Source of the DNA: Aureliella helgolandensis
Lineage (GTDB): Bacteria; Planctomycetota; Planctomycetia; Pirellulales; Pirellulaceae
Direction: 5' to 3'
Assembly: GCF_007752135.1 (NCBI RefSeq)
Contig: NZ_CP036298.1
Location: forward strand, 7,122,501 to 7,186,500
Length of the DNA stretch: 64,000 nt
The notes beneath the pieces are model-generated. The model was not told where the DNA came from. It ran no database searches and saw nothing but the letters and a program-made list of their open reading frames with translations. The stretch's first letter is position 1. Every line of letters begins with the position of its first letter. This document shows, one piece after another, positions 37,129 through 46,009 of this stretch. Made by a program: the position numbers and the translations under genes.

Positions 37129-38322
37129 ATGAATCCTGAAACACCCCCAATTCAGCCAGTGGATCTTGAAATCAAAGATGCGCAACTGATTTTTAATGCA
37201 GTCTGGGAGGAACTCAAAGAGCAATACGGTCGAGTGAATCTACGCTTCCCCAAGGAGTTGATCCTATTGGGTGGTGCTCCGGGCTCAGGCAAGGGGACCC
37301 ACACGGCCTTCGTGATGCAAGCTCGCGGGCTGACCTGCAAGCCCATCGTCGTCAGCGACCTACTCACCTCACCGGAAGCGGTCGCTCTCAAAGATCGCGG
37401 TGGCATGGTGGGTGACAAAGAAGTCATCAACATCCTCTTGCGACGCCTGCTGGACGAAGAGTTTCGAGATGGGGCCATCCTCGACGGCTTTCCCAGGACG
37501 CGGGTCCAGGTTGAATGCCTGAAGATGCTCGTGGACAACGTCAACAAGCTCCACAAAGACTTTGCCGATACCGAGTTTGCTATTAATTTTCGGCGGCCCA
37601 CCATTCACGCAATGGTCTTGTTCGTCACCGAGAAAACCAGTGTGCAGCGGCAATTGTTTCGCGGACGGCAAATTGCCAAACACAATCAGGAAGTCGAGGA
37701 AACGGGAGTCGGCAAGCTGCTCCCCCTCCGCTCCACGGATTTGCAATCGGAAACCGCCAAGCACCGCTATCGCGTCTTCAAAGAACAAACCTGGAGCGCT
37801 CTGCAATCCCTCAAAGAAATCTACCACTACCACTTTGTCAATGCAGAAGGGCCCATCGAAGAGGTCGAAGCCAACATCCTACGCGAACTTCAATACCAGA
37901 GCTCGCTTGAACTCCATGCGCGAACCTACGATCGCCTGCGACCGCTTCCACTGGCCGAAGACATCGTCCTCCACGCCAGGCAACAACTCGTTAATCGACT
38001 CGACAGCTATGAACTCGAAAACACCGACCTCTTCATCCGCGTGGTGAACATGCTGCAGTCGAAGTTCATGCCCATCATCCAACGCCACGCCCTCTCCGGT
38101 CGCGCCCAAGTCAACACCGAAGACTCACTGTTCCACAATCCACTCGCCCTCTCCATGCTCATTGATATTTTCTCCGAACGTGGATATCACGCGGTAGTCG
38201 ATAAACATATCCAATCGATCCCAGAACGAGTCAACCTGGAGACCGGCAGCATCGATCACCGCGAAAAAATTGTCTACCGCGTCCAAATCAATTTCAAAGG
38301 CTCCCAAATCCGTCGCGGTTGA
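37129..38322 (+). CDS. Adenylate kinase-like nucleoside monophosphate kinase with extra C-terminal domain
   Basis: A 397-residue protein. After about 40 N-terminal residues an adenylate-kinase core runs to about residue 235: P-loop LILLGGAPGSGKGTHTAF, NMP-binding VVSDLL and DRGGMVGDKEVINILL, and the DGFPRTRVQVE motif. The lid region (GRQIAKHNQEVEETG) lacks zinc-binding cysteines. The remaining ~160 residues match no domain I know. They begin ELQYQSSLELHARTYDRL and end IVYRVQINFKGSQIRR, and they are well mixed in composition, so probably folded. Ordinary adenylate kinases are about 215 residues. Substrate preference and the role of the extra domain are unknown. There is no strong ribosome site at the ATG. 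Confidence 0.85.
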   Translation: MNPETPPIQPVDLEIKDAQLIFNAVWEELKEQYGRVNLRFPKELILLGGAPGSGKGTHTAFVMQARGLTCKPIVVSDLLTSPEAVALKDRGGMVGDKEVINILLRRLLDEEFRDGAILDGFPRTRVQVECLKMLVDNVNKLHKDFADTEFAINFRRPTIHAMVLFVTEKTSVQRQLFRGRQIAKHNQEVEETGVGKLLPLRSTDLQSETAKHRYRVFKEQTWSALQSLKEIYHYHFVNAEGPIEEVEANILRELQYQSSLELHARTYDRLRPLPLAEDIVLHARQQLVNRLDSYELENTDLFIRVVNMLQSKFMPIIQRHALSGRAQVNTEDSLFHNPLALSMLIDIFSERGYHAVVDKHIQSIPERVNLETGSIDHREKIVYRVQINFKGSQIRRG

Positions 38323-38655
38323 GCAATGGAGCAATGAAGGCTGCGGCAGCAACGCGCGCGAATTGCCACCGCAGCGACTCGCCACACTGGCAAGGCCGCT
38401 GTGACTGTTGCTGCAACGTGATGCGGGGTGCAATCTTCGCCTAGAAACCGAGCGAATGCCCCTCACGGGACAAGCCAGGAACGTTCCAACAACGGCCTCG
38501 GTAGCCTTAGCTTATCGGCGAAGCGAACGCACCCCCTAGTGAGGGAGGCAATTGCTCTTCGACAGCTGACAGCCAGCGGGATATACTGTGAGGAGTCTTT
38601 ACCATGCTCCTCCGACTGCATCGCTCATGCAGGCACTGCACCGCAAGCCAAACTC
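38323..38655. other. Spacer before the YgiQ-type gene (333 bp)
   Basis: The open frame of the radical SAM gene continues back to a GTG at 38428, but the sequence upstream of 38656 does not resemble the family N-terminus. I regard it as non-coding leader or promoter DNA. Nothing else was recognised in it. Confidence 0.4.
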
Positions 38656-40710
38656 ATGCAACTTCCCGTACTTGGCGAAGCAAAAATTGCCGATCGCTTC
38701 CTTACGAACCTACCGCAAACCTGCGGGCCGACTGGCAAAGTGGCGTTGCAACCACTCCCCATGTCAATGCAGGAAGCTCGGGATCGCGGCTGGGATGAAT
38801 TGGACGTCGTCATCGTGACCGGCGATGCCTACATCGATCACCCGAGCTTTGCGATGAGCATCCTGGGCAGGGTCCTTGAGGCGGCTGGATATCGCGTTGG
38901 GATTATTTCCCAGCCCGACTGGCATTCGTGTGAGGATTGGAAGCGTTTTGGCCGCCCACGTCTGTTCTTCGGCATCAGCGCCGGGAACATGGACTCCATG
39001 ATCAATCACTACACGGCCAATCGCAAAGTCCGCAACGACGATGCCTACTCACCGGGTGGGCGGATTGGACTGCGTCCCGATCGAGCCACGTTGAGCTATT
39101 GCCAGCGAGCTCGCGAAGCTTTCAAGGGAGTGCCAGTAATTGCCGGGGGTGTTGAGGCCTCGCTGCGCAGATTGGCGCACTACGATTTCTGGAGTGACAA
39201 AGTCCGCAAAAGTGTCCTGTTGGATTGCAAAGCCGATTTGCTGGTCTTCGGCATGGGAGAGAACGCCATTGTCGAATTGGCACAGCGGTTGGAAGCTGGT
39301 GAGTCGGTCAAGGATCTGCGCGACATGCGAGGCGTGGCCTATGCCCTGGGTGCATCGGAAACAGCACCGGAAGATGTCTTAGCTCTCCCCAGCTACGAGG
39401 AAGTCGTGGCCGACAAACTGCAGTTTGCCGAGGCCACTCGCATCATCCACCAAGAGACCAATCCCTACAACGCGCGACGCCTAATCCAACAGCATGGAAC
39501 GCAAGCCATCGTCGTCAATCCTCCGCAATTGCCGATCTCAGAAACCGCCATGGATCGAATCTATGGGCTGCCGTATACCCGGCGTGCGCACCCCAGCTAC
39601 ACCGAGTCGATCCCTGCCTTCCAAATGATCAAGGACTCCGTCACGATTATGCGTGGCTGTTTCGGGGGCTGCACCTTTTGCTCCATCACCGCACATCAGG
39701 GACGGGCTATTCAGTCGCGGAGCAAGCAGAGCATCATTGGTGAAATCGAGAACTTGGCTCAAGACAAACAATTTAAAGGAACGGTCAGCGATATTGGTGG
39801 CCCCACCGCCAACATGTATCAAATGAAATGTACGAAACCTGAGGTCGAGGCCAAGTGCCGTCGCCAATCGTGCGTGCACCCCAAGATTTGTAAGTTGCTG
39901 GGAGTCGATCACCAACCCGTCATTGAACTCATGCGGGAATCGCGCGAAGTCAAAGGGGTCAAAAAAGTGCTGGTCGCCAGCGGCGTTCGCATGGATCTGG
40001 CCCGCCAGAGTCCCGAGTACATTCGCGAATTGACCAAGCACCACGTCGGCGGACACCTGAAGGTTGCACCTGAGCACGTCGACCCCGAGGTCTTGTTCAA
40101 AATGCGCAAGCCGGCCAACGATGACTTCGAGTACTTCACCGAAATCTTCAAAGAGGAGTCGAAGGAGGCAGGCAAGAAGCAGTACTTAATTCCATATTTC
40201 ATCGCCAGTCACCCCGGTAGTGATCTGGAAGCGATGATCAACCTGGCTGTATTCCTCAAGCAGAATGGCTACAAGCCCGATCAAGTCCAGGACTTCATCC
40301 CCGCACCTCTGGATGTCGCCACTTGCATGTACTACACCGGCATCGATCCCTTCACCAAGAAACCAGTGTTTATTGCTAAGGGACTGCGAGATCGCAAGAC
40401 GCAGCGCGCACTGATGCAGTTCTTCAAAACCGAAAACTACTTCGAAGTTCGCGAAGCCCTTCGGCAAGCTGGCAGGACCGATTTAATCGGTGATGGCTGC
40501 GATGCCCTGATCCCCTCGCAACCTCCCCGCGAAGCGCGCATACGTCGTCAGAATGATGCCAACAAGCGCTTCCGTGGCGAGTATGTGCACACGATACCCA
40601 ACGCCGCTAAGGCCGAGGATGGGAGTGCTGCAGATAAAAAGCAGTCGAAAAAGCAACGCCGCAGTCGCAATTCAAAGGGCTACCGTCCGGGTCGAAAAGG
40701 GGCGCAGTAG
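38656..40710 (+). CDS. YgiQ family radical SAM protein
   Basis: 684 residues from the ATG at 38656. This start leaves about 35 residues before the first conserved block, as in the E. coli homologue. Family marks are MSMQEARDRGWDELDVVIVT, GDAYIDHPSFAMSILGRVLE, GIISQPDWHS and PRLFFGISAGNMDSMINHY. The [4Fe-4S]/SAM motif is RGCFGGCTFCSITAHQGR (CxxxCxxC). Late blocks are HLKVAPEHVDPEVL and FIPAPLDVATCMYYTG. The C-terminus is basic. The reaction of YgiQ proteins is not established. The next gene is 360 bp away, so it is probably transcribed alone. Confidence 0.94.
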   Translation: MQLPVLGEAKIADRFLTNLPQTCGPTGKVALQPLPMSMQEARDRGWDELDVVIVTGDAYIDHPSFAMSILGRVLEAAGYRVGIISQPDWHSCEDWKRFGRPRLFFGISAGNMDSMINHYTANRKVRNDDAYSPGGRIGLRPDRATLSYCQRAREAFKGVPVIAGGVEASLRRLAHYDFWSDKVRKSVLLDCKADLLVFGMGENAIVELAQRLEAGESVKDLRDMRGVAYALGASETAPEDVLALPSYEEVVADKLQFAEATRIIHQETNPYNARRLIQQHGTQAIVVNPPQLPISETAMDRIYGLPYTRRAHPSYTESIPAFQMIKDSVTIMRGCFGGCTFCSITAHQGRAIQSRSKQSIIGEIENLAQDKQFKGTVSDIGGPTANMYQMKCTKPEVEAKCRRQSCVHPKICKLLGVDHQPVIELMRESREVKGVKKVLVASGVRMDLARQSPEYIRELTKHHVGGHLKVAPEHVDPEVLFKMRKPANDDFEYFTEIFKEESKEAGKKQYLIPYFIASHPGSDLEAMINLAVFLKQNGYKPDQVQDFIPAPLDVATCMYYTGIDPFTKKPVFIAKGLRDRKTQRALMQFFKTENYFEVREALRQAGRTDLIGDGCDALIPSQPPREARIRRQNDANKRFRGEYVHTIPNAAKAEDGSAADKKQSKKQRRSRNSKGYRPGRKGAQ

Positions 40711-41070
40711 AACCAGGGGCTCCCCGGTGCAATCCCATGCGGTCGATTGCAATGCACTTCTAAGCCAAGATGTCGCTGGCTCCACCGGGACGAGCCCGCA
40801 GCGGAAGCCGATTGGCCATATAGGCTCTACGGTAGCCAGTAGTTGTGCACTCCGATTCCGGGGCAAGCCCGGCGGAAGCAGACGCGGAGGCTTCTTGCAT
40901 TGGTCCCCAACAAATCAGTCACAGTGGCGCCCGTCCGGCTTGCCCGGGCGGTGCAGCAATTGGCAGCTACCTAGTTGTGGCCGTAGATCATTGCCACACC
41001 AACAACGCTGTGCAGGGCTATACTAAACGTTCTTCCTGATATTCTTGGACCGGAACACTCAAAGCGTTAG
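40711..41070. other. Intergenic region with inverted repeats (360 bp)
   Basis: This gap between the radical SAM gene and the acuI-like gene contains a 7-base stem (TGCAATC at 40728-40734, GATTGCA at 40745-40751). It also has a pair of imperfect inverted GC-rich blocks around GGGGCAAGCCCGG (40860s) and CCGGCTTGCCCGGG (40930s). The first could end the upstream transcript but has no T-tract. The second pair could form a large cruciform or REP-like structure. No gene was recognised. Confidence 0.4.
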
Positions 41071-42069
41071 ATGCCAAACACACCTTTTGAATGCCTCATG
41101 GTGGAACAAGTCGAGCAGACCACGCGACTTGAGATCACCTCCCTAACTCTCCACGATCTGCCGGCCGGAGAGGTTACCATCGCCGTCGAGTACTCATCGC
41201 TCAATTTCAAAGATGCCATGGCCTGCCAGGGGCACCGTGGCATTATTGGCTCGCTGCCACATGTGCCAGGGATCGATGCTGCTGGTGTCGTGCTCGAATC
41301 GACCTCACCGGACTATCAGCCGGGCAATCGCGTACTGGTCACGGGCTACGATTTGGGACAAAAGCATTGGGGAGGTTGGGCGCAGCGCATACGCGTACCA
41401 GCCACATGGGTCGTCCCACTCCCCAGCGGTCTATCGACTCGCGAGGCCATGATCATTGGAACTGCCGGTTTTACCGCTGCCCAATCGGTCCTAGCCCTCC
41501 AACGCAATGGAGTTCTGCCCGAACAGGGCGAGGTGTTGGTGACCGGTGCAACCGGGGGAGTGGGAAGCATGGGCGTCAAACTCCTAGCACACCTGGGATA
41601 CCAAGTCGTCGCGGTAACCGGGAAATTGGATCAACGGAATGCACTGCGACAAGCGGGGGCCACTCGCGTCGTATCGCGTGAAGAGGTGTCCAACGATTCC
41701 ACACGTCCCATGCTGTCTGCCCAATGGGCGGGTGCCATCGATACCGTGGGTGGTCAGATGTTGACGAGTCTCCTGCGAGGCACTCAGTTTGGTGGCTGTG
41801 TTACCACCTGTGGCTTAGTGGCGGGCGCGGAACTGAACATGACGGTTTACCCGTTCATTTTACGGGGTATATCCCTGTGCGGCGTGGCATCGGCCGAGTG
41901 CCCCTATCCACAGCGGCTGGCGATTTGGAAACGACTGTCCACGGATTGGAAGCCACGGACATTGCCTCACATGGTCACCGAGGTCACGCTCCGGGAACTC
42001 CCCGAACAAGTCGATCGCATGCAGACCGGGCACAGCCTAGGTCGGGTCGTTGTCCGCTTGAATCCCTAG
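41071..42069 (+). CDS. YhdH/AcuI family quinone oxidoreductase (acrylyl-CoA reductase-like)
   Basis: A 332-residue medium-chain dehydrogenase/reductase of the YhdH/AcuI type, NADPH-dependent and zinc-free. Typical blocks are VEYSSLNFKDAMACQG, HVPGIDAAGVVLES, RVLVTGYDLGQKHWGGWAQR, the nucleotide motif GATGGVGSMGVKLLAHLGYQ and QWAGAIDTVGGQMLTSLL. Characterised relatives reduce acryloyl-CoA to propionyl-CoA, but the substrate here is not shown by context. It converges on the 128-residue minus-strand gene with a 4-base overlap of the 3' ends. Confidence 0.93.
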   Translation: MPNTPFECLMVEQVEQTTRLEITSLTLHDLPAGEVTIAVEYSSLNFKDAMACQGHRGIIGSLPHVPGIDAAGVVLESTSPDYQPGNRVLVTGYDLGQKHWGGWAQRIRVPATWVVPLPSGLSTREAMIIGTAGFTAAQSVLALQRNGVLPEQGEVLVTGATGGVGSMGVKLLAHLGYQVVAVTGKLDQRNALRQAGATRVVSREEVSNDSTRPMLSAQWAGAIDTVGGQMLTSLLRGTQFGGCVTTCGLVAGAELNMTVYPFILRGISLCGVASAECPYPQRLAIWKRLSTDWKPRTLPHMVTEVTLRELPEQVDRMQTGHSLGRVVVRLNP

Positions 42070-42452
42070 TCCTGGGGCGTTTTTGCAGGCTCGACTGTCA
42101 ACAGAGTGATAATCCGCTCTACGGCCAACGTCAGGGAACGCCCCGCCATTTTAAAATTGGTGTGGCCAGAGACTTCGGGCTGAATTTCGAGGAAAAGCTC
42201 GGTAGCGAGCCGAAGCTTGGACAATTTTTTGCGGGCAATTTTCAGGTACGCGGCCGCATCGTTGGCATCCAACGCAGGCCCCAGAGCCAACATAAAATCG
42301 TAGAGATCGCGATGAACGGAAGCCAATTCTTCATCCTCAGACGCTTCATCGCTGTGCTTCAGAAACGTGCGTACCATCCACACGTGGGCCACTTCGGCAT
42401 CCACCTGATGCATTAGCTCGCTGGTCGAATCCATCTGCGACAACTCATTCAA
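42066..42452 (-). CDS. Small all-helical protein of unknown function
   Basis: A 128-residue acidic protein, probably a helical bundle, e.g. MHQVDAEVAHVWMVRTFLKH, SVHRDLYDFMLALGPALD and AAAYLKIARKKLSKLRLATE. No signal peptide or membrane helix. The composition is that of a real protein. Its 3' end overlaps the stop of the oxidoreductase gene by 4 bases in convergent orientation. No family is recognised. The start could also be the second Met (42434). It is divergent from the FHA-cyclase gene 179 bp away. Confidence 0.65.
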   Translation of the reverse strand: MNELSQMDSTSELMHQVDAEVAHVWMVRTFLKHSDEASEDEELASVHRDLYDFMLALGPALDANDAAAYLKIARKKLSKLRLATELFLEIQPEVSGHTNFKMAGRSLTLAVERIITLLTVEPAKTPQD

Positions 42453-42631
42453 AAAGCAGTGTGGGCGTAAAACTTATCGATAGCTATAGTAGTTACTCAA
42501 CCGCCTCGTGGTGCGGGAATCGCAATCCAGAGGCGCATCGGTCTGGGGGAGTGCTGAGCAGCTAGCATTGTGGATACTTTATCCTTGCGGCATGATTCCG
42601 ATCGCTCGAATCGCCCTTCCAACTGAAGTAG

Positions 42632-44515
42632 ATGGTAAGCAGCAATATGCCCGATCTCATCGCACAAGGCCCTCGCCCAACCGATCGCTGGCGTCGCTCG
42701 TTGCCAGAAGCAGGCACTCCGGTCATTTTAGGGCGCATCGCTGAACCATGGAATGTGGCCTGGGATGATCGCATTTCACGTGAACACGCGACGCTCTGCT
42801 GGGAAGGCACGCACTTGGTCGTTACCAAAGCACCACGCGCTCGCAATGCGATATTTTATCGAGGCCAACAACAAGAACATTTTCAGGCATCCGTGGGCGA
42901 GCACTTCGTCATCGGGCAAACCACGTTTACACTACTGGATCAACGCGTTCATTTTTCGCAGGCGGATTCTCCAGCCTACGCCGAGCAGACGTTCTCACCT
43001 GGGGTGCTGCGGCAAACCAAATACAAAGATGCAGATCGTCGCATTGAGGCGTTGGGGAAACTCCCAGACATTATCGCTGGAGCCGGTACCGACCAAGAAC
43101 TCTGCGTCCGGATCGTCAACCTGCTACTCCAAGGAGTCCCCCAAGCTTCCTTCGTGGCAATCCTCACGCTGCGCACCGGCAGCGACGATTCCGCCGAAAT
43201 CCTCACTTCCGAGCAACGAGTTCCTCCCCACGAAGCGGGAGCCGCAACTCCCAAGTCAGCTGAAGCGGGTGAGGAGTTGGATATCCTGCACTGGGATTGC
43301 CGGACACTCACCGGGCAGAATTTCCGCCCCAGTGCGCAACTGGTTCGCAATGCGACTCAAACGGGCGAAAGCGTCTTACATGTTTGGAACCGAGCCGTAA
43401 CCGCCAGCACCTCTTTTACTCAAAGCGAGAACGTTGACTGGGCATTCTGCACCCCCGTCGTCTCCGACGCTTGTCCCGGTTGGGCGATCTACGTGGCAGG
43501 CGATTTTGCCGGCCCACTGAGCCTTTCTCCGCGCGGCGCCTCAGGCGATTCCGATGCCCTCCAGGACGACTTGAAATTCACCGAACTGACCGCCACAACG
43601 CTAGGCGCATTGCGGCAAGTCCGAGTCCTCCAGCGTCGCCAAGACAGTTTGAGAAACTTCTTTGCTCCCGTCGTCCTCGACGCCCTTGCTGGTCGCGACG
43701 CAGATCAAGTCCTAGCCCCCAGGGAGACCGATGTCTCCGTCCTGTTTTGTGACTTAAGGGGTTTTTCGCAACAGAGTGAAGACGCAGCCGACCGACTGCT
43801 GGAATTGCTGCAACGGGTCAGCGACGCGCTGGGCGTCATGACTCATCACATCCTGGCCAATGGGGGAGTGGTTGGCGATTTTCACGGAGACGCGGCCATG
43901 GGGTTTTGGGGCTGGCCCATCGCCGCCAAGAACTCCATTGAACTCGTCTGTCGGGCGGCACTGGCAATACGCCGCGAATTTGAACTCGCCTCAGCCCAAC
44001 CGGCTCACCCGCTTGCCAATTTCCGGGCGGGCTTGGGTCTCGCATCGGGCTCCGCCGTTGCCGGCCGCATCGGCACTACCGATCAAGTCAAAGTCACCGT
44101 GTTTGGTCCCGTGGTGAACCTAGCCTCTCGCCTAGAGGGCATGACTAAACAATTGCAAGCCTCCATCTTGATGGACGAAGTCACTGCCGATTGGGTGCGC
44201 AAACATGTCCCACCGGAGGTGCTGCGAGTGCGGCGCGTGGCCAAGGTTCTGCCCTACGGAATGCACATCCCCTTGGTTGTCAGCGAATTGCTGCCACCGG
44301 CGGGTCCCGAGAGCTTCTTAACCAACGAGCATGTCGTCGCTTACGAAACGGCCTTTGAACATTTCTTGGCAGGGGACTGGCACGAAGCCTTTAAGCAACT
44401 CCACCGAGTTCCCGCAGAAGACCAGGTCAAGGATTTCCTAACCGTCTACATCGCACAACATCGACGCACCCCGCCGCCTGGCTGGCAAGGCGTGATTGAA
44501 TTGCCTGCCAAGTAA
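42632..44515 (+). CDS. FHA-GAF-class III nucleotidyl cyclase-like protein
   Basis: A 627-residue protein (or 622 from the ATG at 42647). The N-terminal FHA domain is recognisable (PVILGRIAEPWNVAWDDRIS, REHATLCWEG, GEHFVIGQTTFTLLD) and would bind phosphothreonine. A GAF-like segment follows (about 140-320: IIAGAGTDQELCVRIVNLLL, ASFVAILTLR, VDWAFCTPVVSD). Then comes a class III cyclase homology domain (about 365-545). Metal Asp residues are in SVLFCDLRGF and HGDAAMGFWG, and the transition-state Asn and Arg in VVNLASRLEG. The two substrate-specifying positions are changed: the usual Lys before FxGD is Asp (VGDFHGD), and the Asp of GDxVN is Pro (FGPVVN). It may make an unusual nucleotide product or act as a sensor without catalysis. 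No membrane helix. Confidence 0.9.
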   Translation: MVSSNMPDLIAQGPRPTDRWRRSLPEAGTPVILGRIAEPWNVAWDDRISREHATLCWEGTHLVVTKAPRARNAIFYRGQQQEHFQASVGEHFVIGQTTFTLLDQRVHFSQADSPAYAEQTFSPGVLRQTKYKDADRRIEALGKLPDIIAGAGTDQELCVRIVNLLLQGVPQASFVAILTLRTGSDDSAEILTSEQRVPPHEAGAATPKSAEAGEELDILHWDCRTLTGQNFRPSAQLVRNATQTGESVLHVWNRAVTASTSFTQSENVDWAFCTPVVSDACPGWAIYVAGDFAGPLSLSPRGASGDSDALQDDLKFTELTATTLGALRQVRVLQRRQDSLRNFFAPVVLDALAGRDADQVLAPRETDVSVLFCDLRGFSQQSEDAADRLLELLQRVSDALGVMTHHILANGGVVGDFHGDAAMGFWGWPIAAKNSIELVCRAALAIRREFELASAQPAHPLANFRAGLGLASGSAVAGRIGTTDQVKVTVFGPVVNLASRLEGMTKQLQASILMDEVTADWVRKHVPPEVLRVRRVAKVLPYGMHIPLVVSELLPPAGPESFLTNEHVVAYETAFEHFLAGDWHEAFKQLHRVPAEDQVKDFLTVYIAQHRRTPPPGWQGVIELPAK

Positions 44516-44569
44516 AGGGCGTCGCGACGCGGATTGCATGCACGCATTTTCATTGCACAGCCTGTAGGC

Positions 44570-46003
44570 TCAGGCAATCAAGTCCTGGATGACTTCGCCA
44601 TGCACATCGGTCAATCGATAGTCGCGTCCCTGGAAGCGGTAGGTCAGACGCGTGTGATCGATTCCAAGTAGATGCAGAATCGTGGCTTGAAAATCATGCA
44701 CATGCACGGGGTTTTCCGTCACGCCAAAACCGAGTTCATCCGTTGCTCCGTAATCAAAATCGGGCTTTGCACCGCCCCCGGCCATCCACATCGTAAAGCA
44801 ATCGGGATAATGATCTCGACCGAGGACGGCGCTATTTGCCGTTCTCCCCTCGCGAAACGGCGTCCGGCCAAACTCGCCTCCCCATACGACCAGTGTATCC
44901 TCCAACAAACCGCGTTGCTTGAGATCCCGTAGCAGCGCCGCCACTGGTCGGTCCATGGTGGCACATTTTTCGACCAAACCATCGCCGATCCCGGTCCCCG
45001 GACTGGTGCCATGATAGTCCCACCCCCAGTCAAACAACTGCACAAATCGAACGCCCGATTCCACCAGACGGCGCGCGAGCAAGCAATTGTTGGCTAGGCT
45101 ACTTGCACCAGGCTGAGCACCATAGTCATCCAACACGTACTGCGGCTCGCGCGTGATGTCCATAACCTCAGGAACGCTGGCCTGCATACGATAGGCGAGT
45201 TCATACTGGGCAATTCGTGTCTGCGTTTCCGGATGCCCCATATCCGAGGCTTGGAAGTGATTGAGTTGATTGAGTGCATCCAATGTTCTTCGTCGCAGTG
45301 CCTTGTCCATCCCAGGCGGATCGGAAGCAAACAACACGGGATCGCCTTGAGAGCGGCATTGGACTCCCTGGTAGACGCTCGGAAGAAAGCCGCTTCCAAA
45401 CGAACTCTTCCCTCCATTGGGTTGAACTCCACTTGAAATCAACACGACAAAAGCCGGCAGATTTTCGTTTTCAGATCCCAGACCATAGGTCACCCACGAG
45501 CCCATCGAGGGGCGGCCGGTGCGCGGTGAACCGGTATAGATCAATAGCTCGGCAGGAGCGTGATTGAATTGGTCGCTATACATCGAATGCACGCGACACA
45601 TTTCGTTGGCGACTCCATGCAAATGTGGAATGGCAGAAGACATCCATCCCCCGCCATGCCCGACTTGCTTGAACTGCTGGGGTGTACCGAGGAGCGTGGG
45701 GGTCCCCGTCGTAAACGCAAACTCGCGTCCTTCCAAGAAAGACTGCGGACAATCTTCACCATTGCGCCGCACCAGTTCAGGTTTATAGTCAAACAAATCC
45801 AGGTTGGGCGGCGAGCCAGTCATGTGGAGATAGATGACCCGTTTGGCCTTCGGCTTGACGGCGGGAGAAGAATCCCCGCCAGCGGCCAACGAGGATTCGC
45901 CACGCAAAAGGGAGCTAGCGGCAATGGCTCCCAATCCCATGGCTCCGTCGCGCAAAAAATAGCGTCGGGTCCGTTGCTGCATGTTCTGTACGATGGGATG
46001 CAT
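44570..46003 (-). CDS. DUF1501 family protein (exported, Tat-type signal)
   Basis: 477 residues from the ATG at 46003 (a TTG one codon earlier is possible). The N-terminus has a twin-arginine-like signal (RTRRYFLRDGAMGLGAIAAS). The body is the DUF1501 sulfatase-like fold: YLHMTGSPPNLDLFDYKPEL, VHSMYSDQFNHAPAELLIYT, RPSMGSWVTYGLGSEN, VRFVQLFDWGWDYHG, VVWGGEFGRTPF and a late HDFQATILHLLGID. DUF1501 genes in planctomycetes are usually paired with a PSD1/DUF1549/DUF1553 gene, as here (start 6 bases after that stop). The biochemical role is unknown. Confidence 0.94.
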   Translation of the reverse strand: MHPIVQNMQQRTRRYFLRDGAMGLGAIAASSLLRGESSLAAGGDSSPAVKPKAKRVIYLHMTGSPPNLDLFDYKPELVRRNGEDCPQSFLEGREFAFTTGTPTLLGTPQQFKQVGHGGGWMSSAIPHLHGVANEMCRVHSMYSDQFNHAPAELLIYTGSPRTGRPSMGSWVTYGLGSENENLPAFVVLISSGVQPNGGKSSFGSGFLPSVYQGVQCRSQGDPVLFASDPPGMDKALRRRTLDALNQLNHFQASDMGHPETQTRIAQYELAYRMQASVPEVMDITREPQYVLDDYGAQPGASSLANNCLLARRLVESGVRFVQLFDWGWDYHGTSPGTGIGDGLVEKCATMDRPVAALLRDLKQRGLLEDTLVVWGGEFGRTPFREGRTANSAVLGRDHYPDCFTMWMAGGGAKPDFDYGATDELGFGVTENPVHVHDFQATILHLLGIDHTRLTYRFQGRDYRLTDVHGEVIQDLIA

Positions 46004-46009
46004 CAAACT

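Noticed and set aside
36851-37150. Minus-strand frame of 99 codons with a protein-like end (LLVGGPLAGMACRNSNLLRE)
   Set aside because: It overlaps the start of the NMP kinase gene, has no ribosome site and no recognised family. A gene remnant is possible but unsupported.
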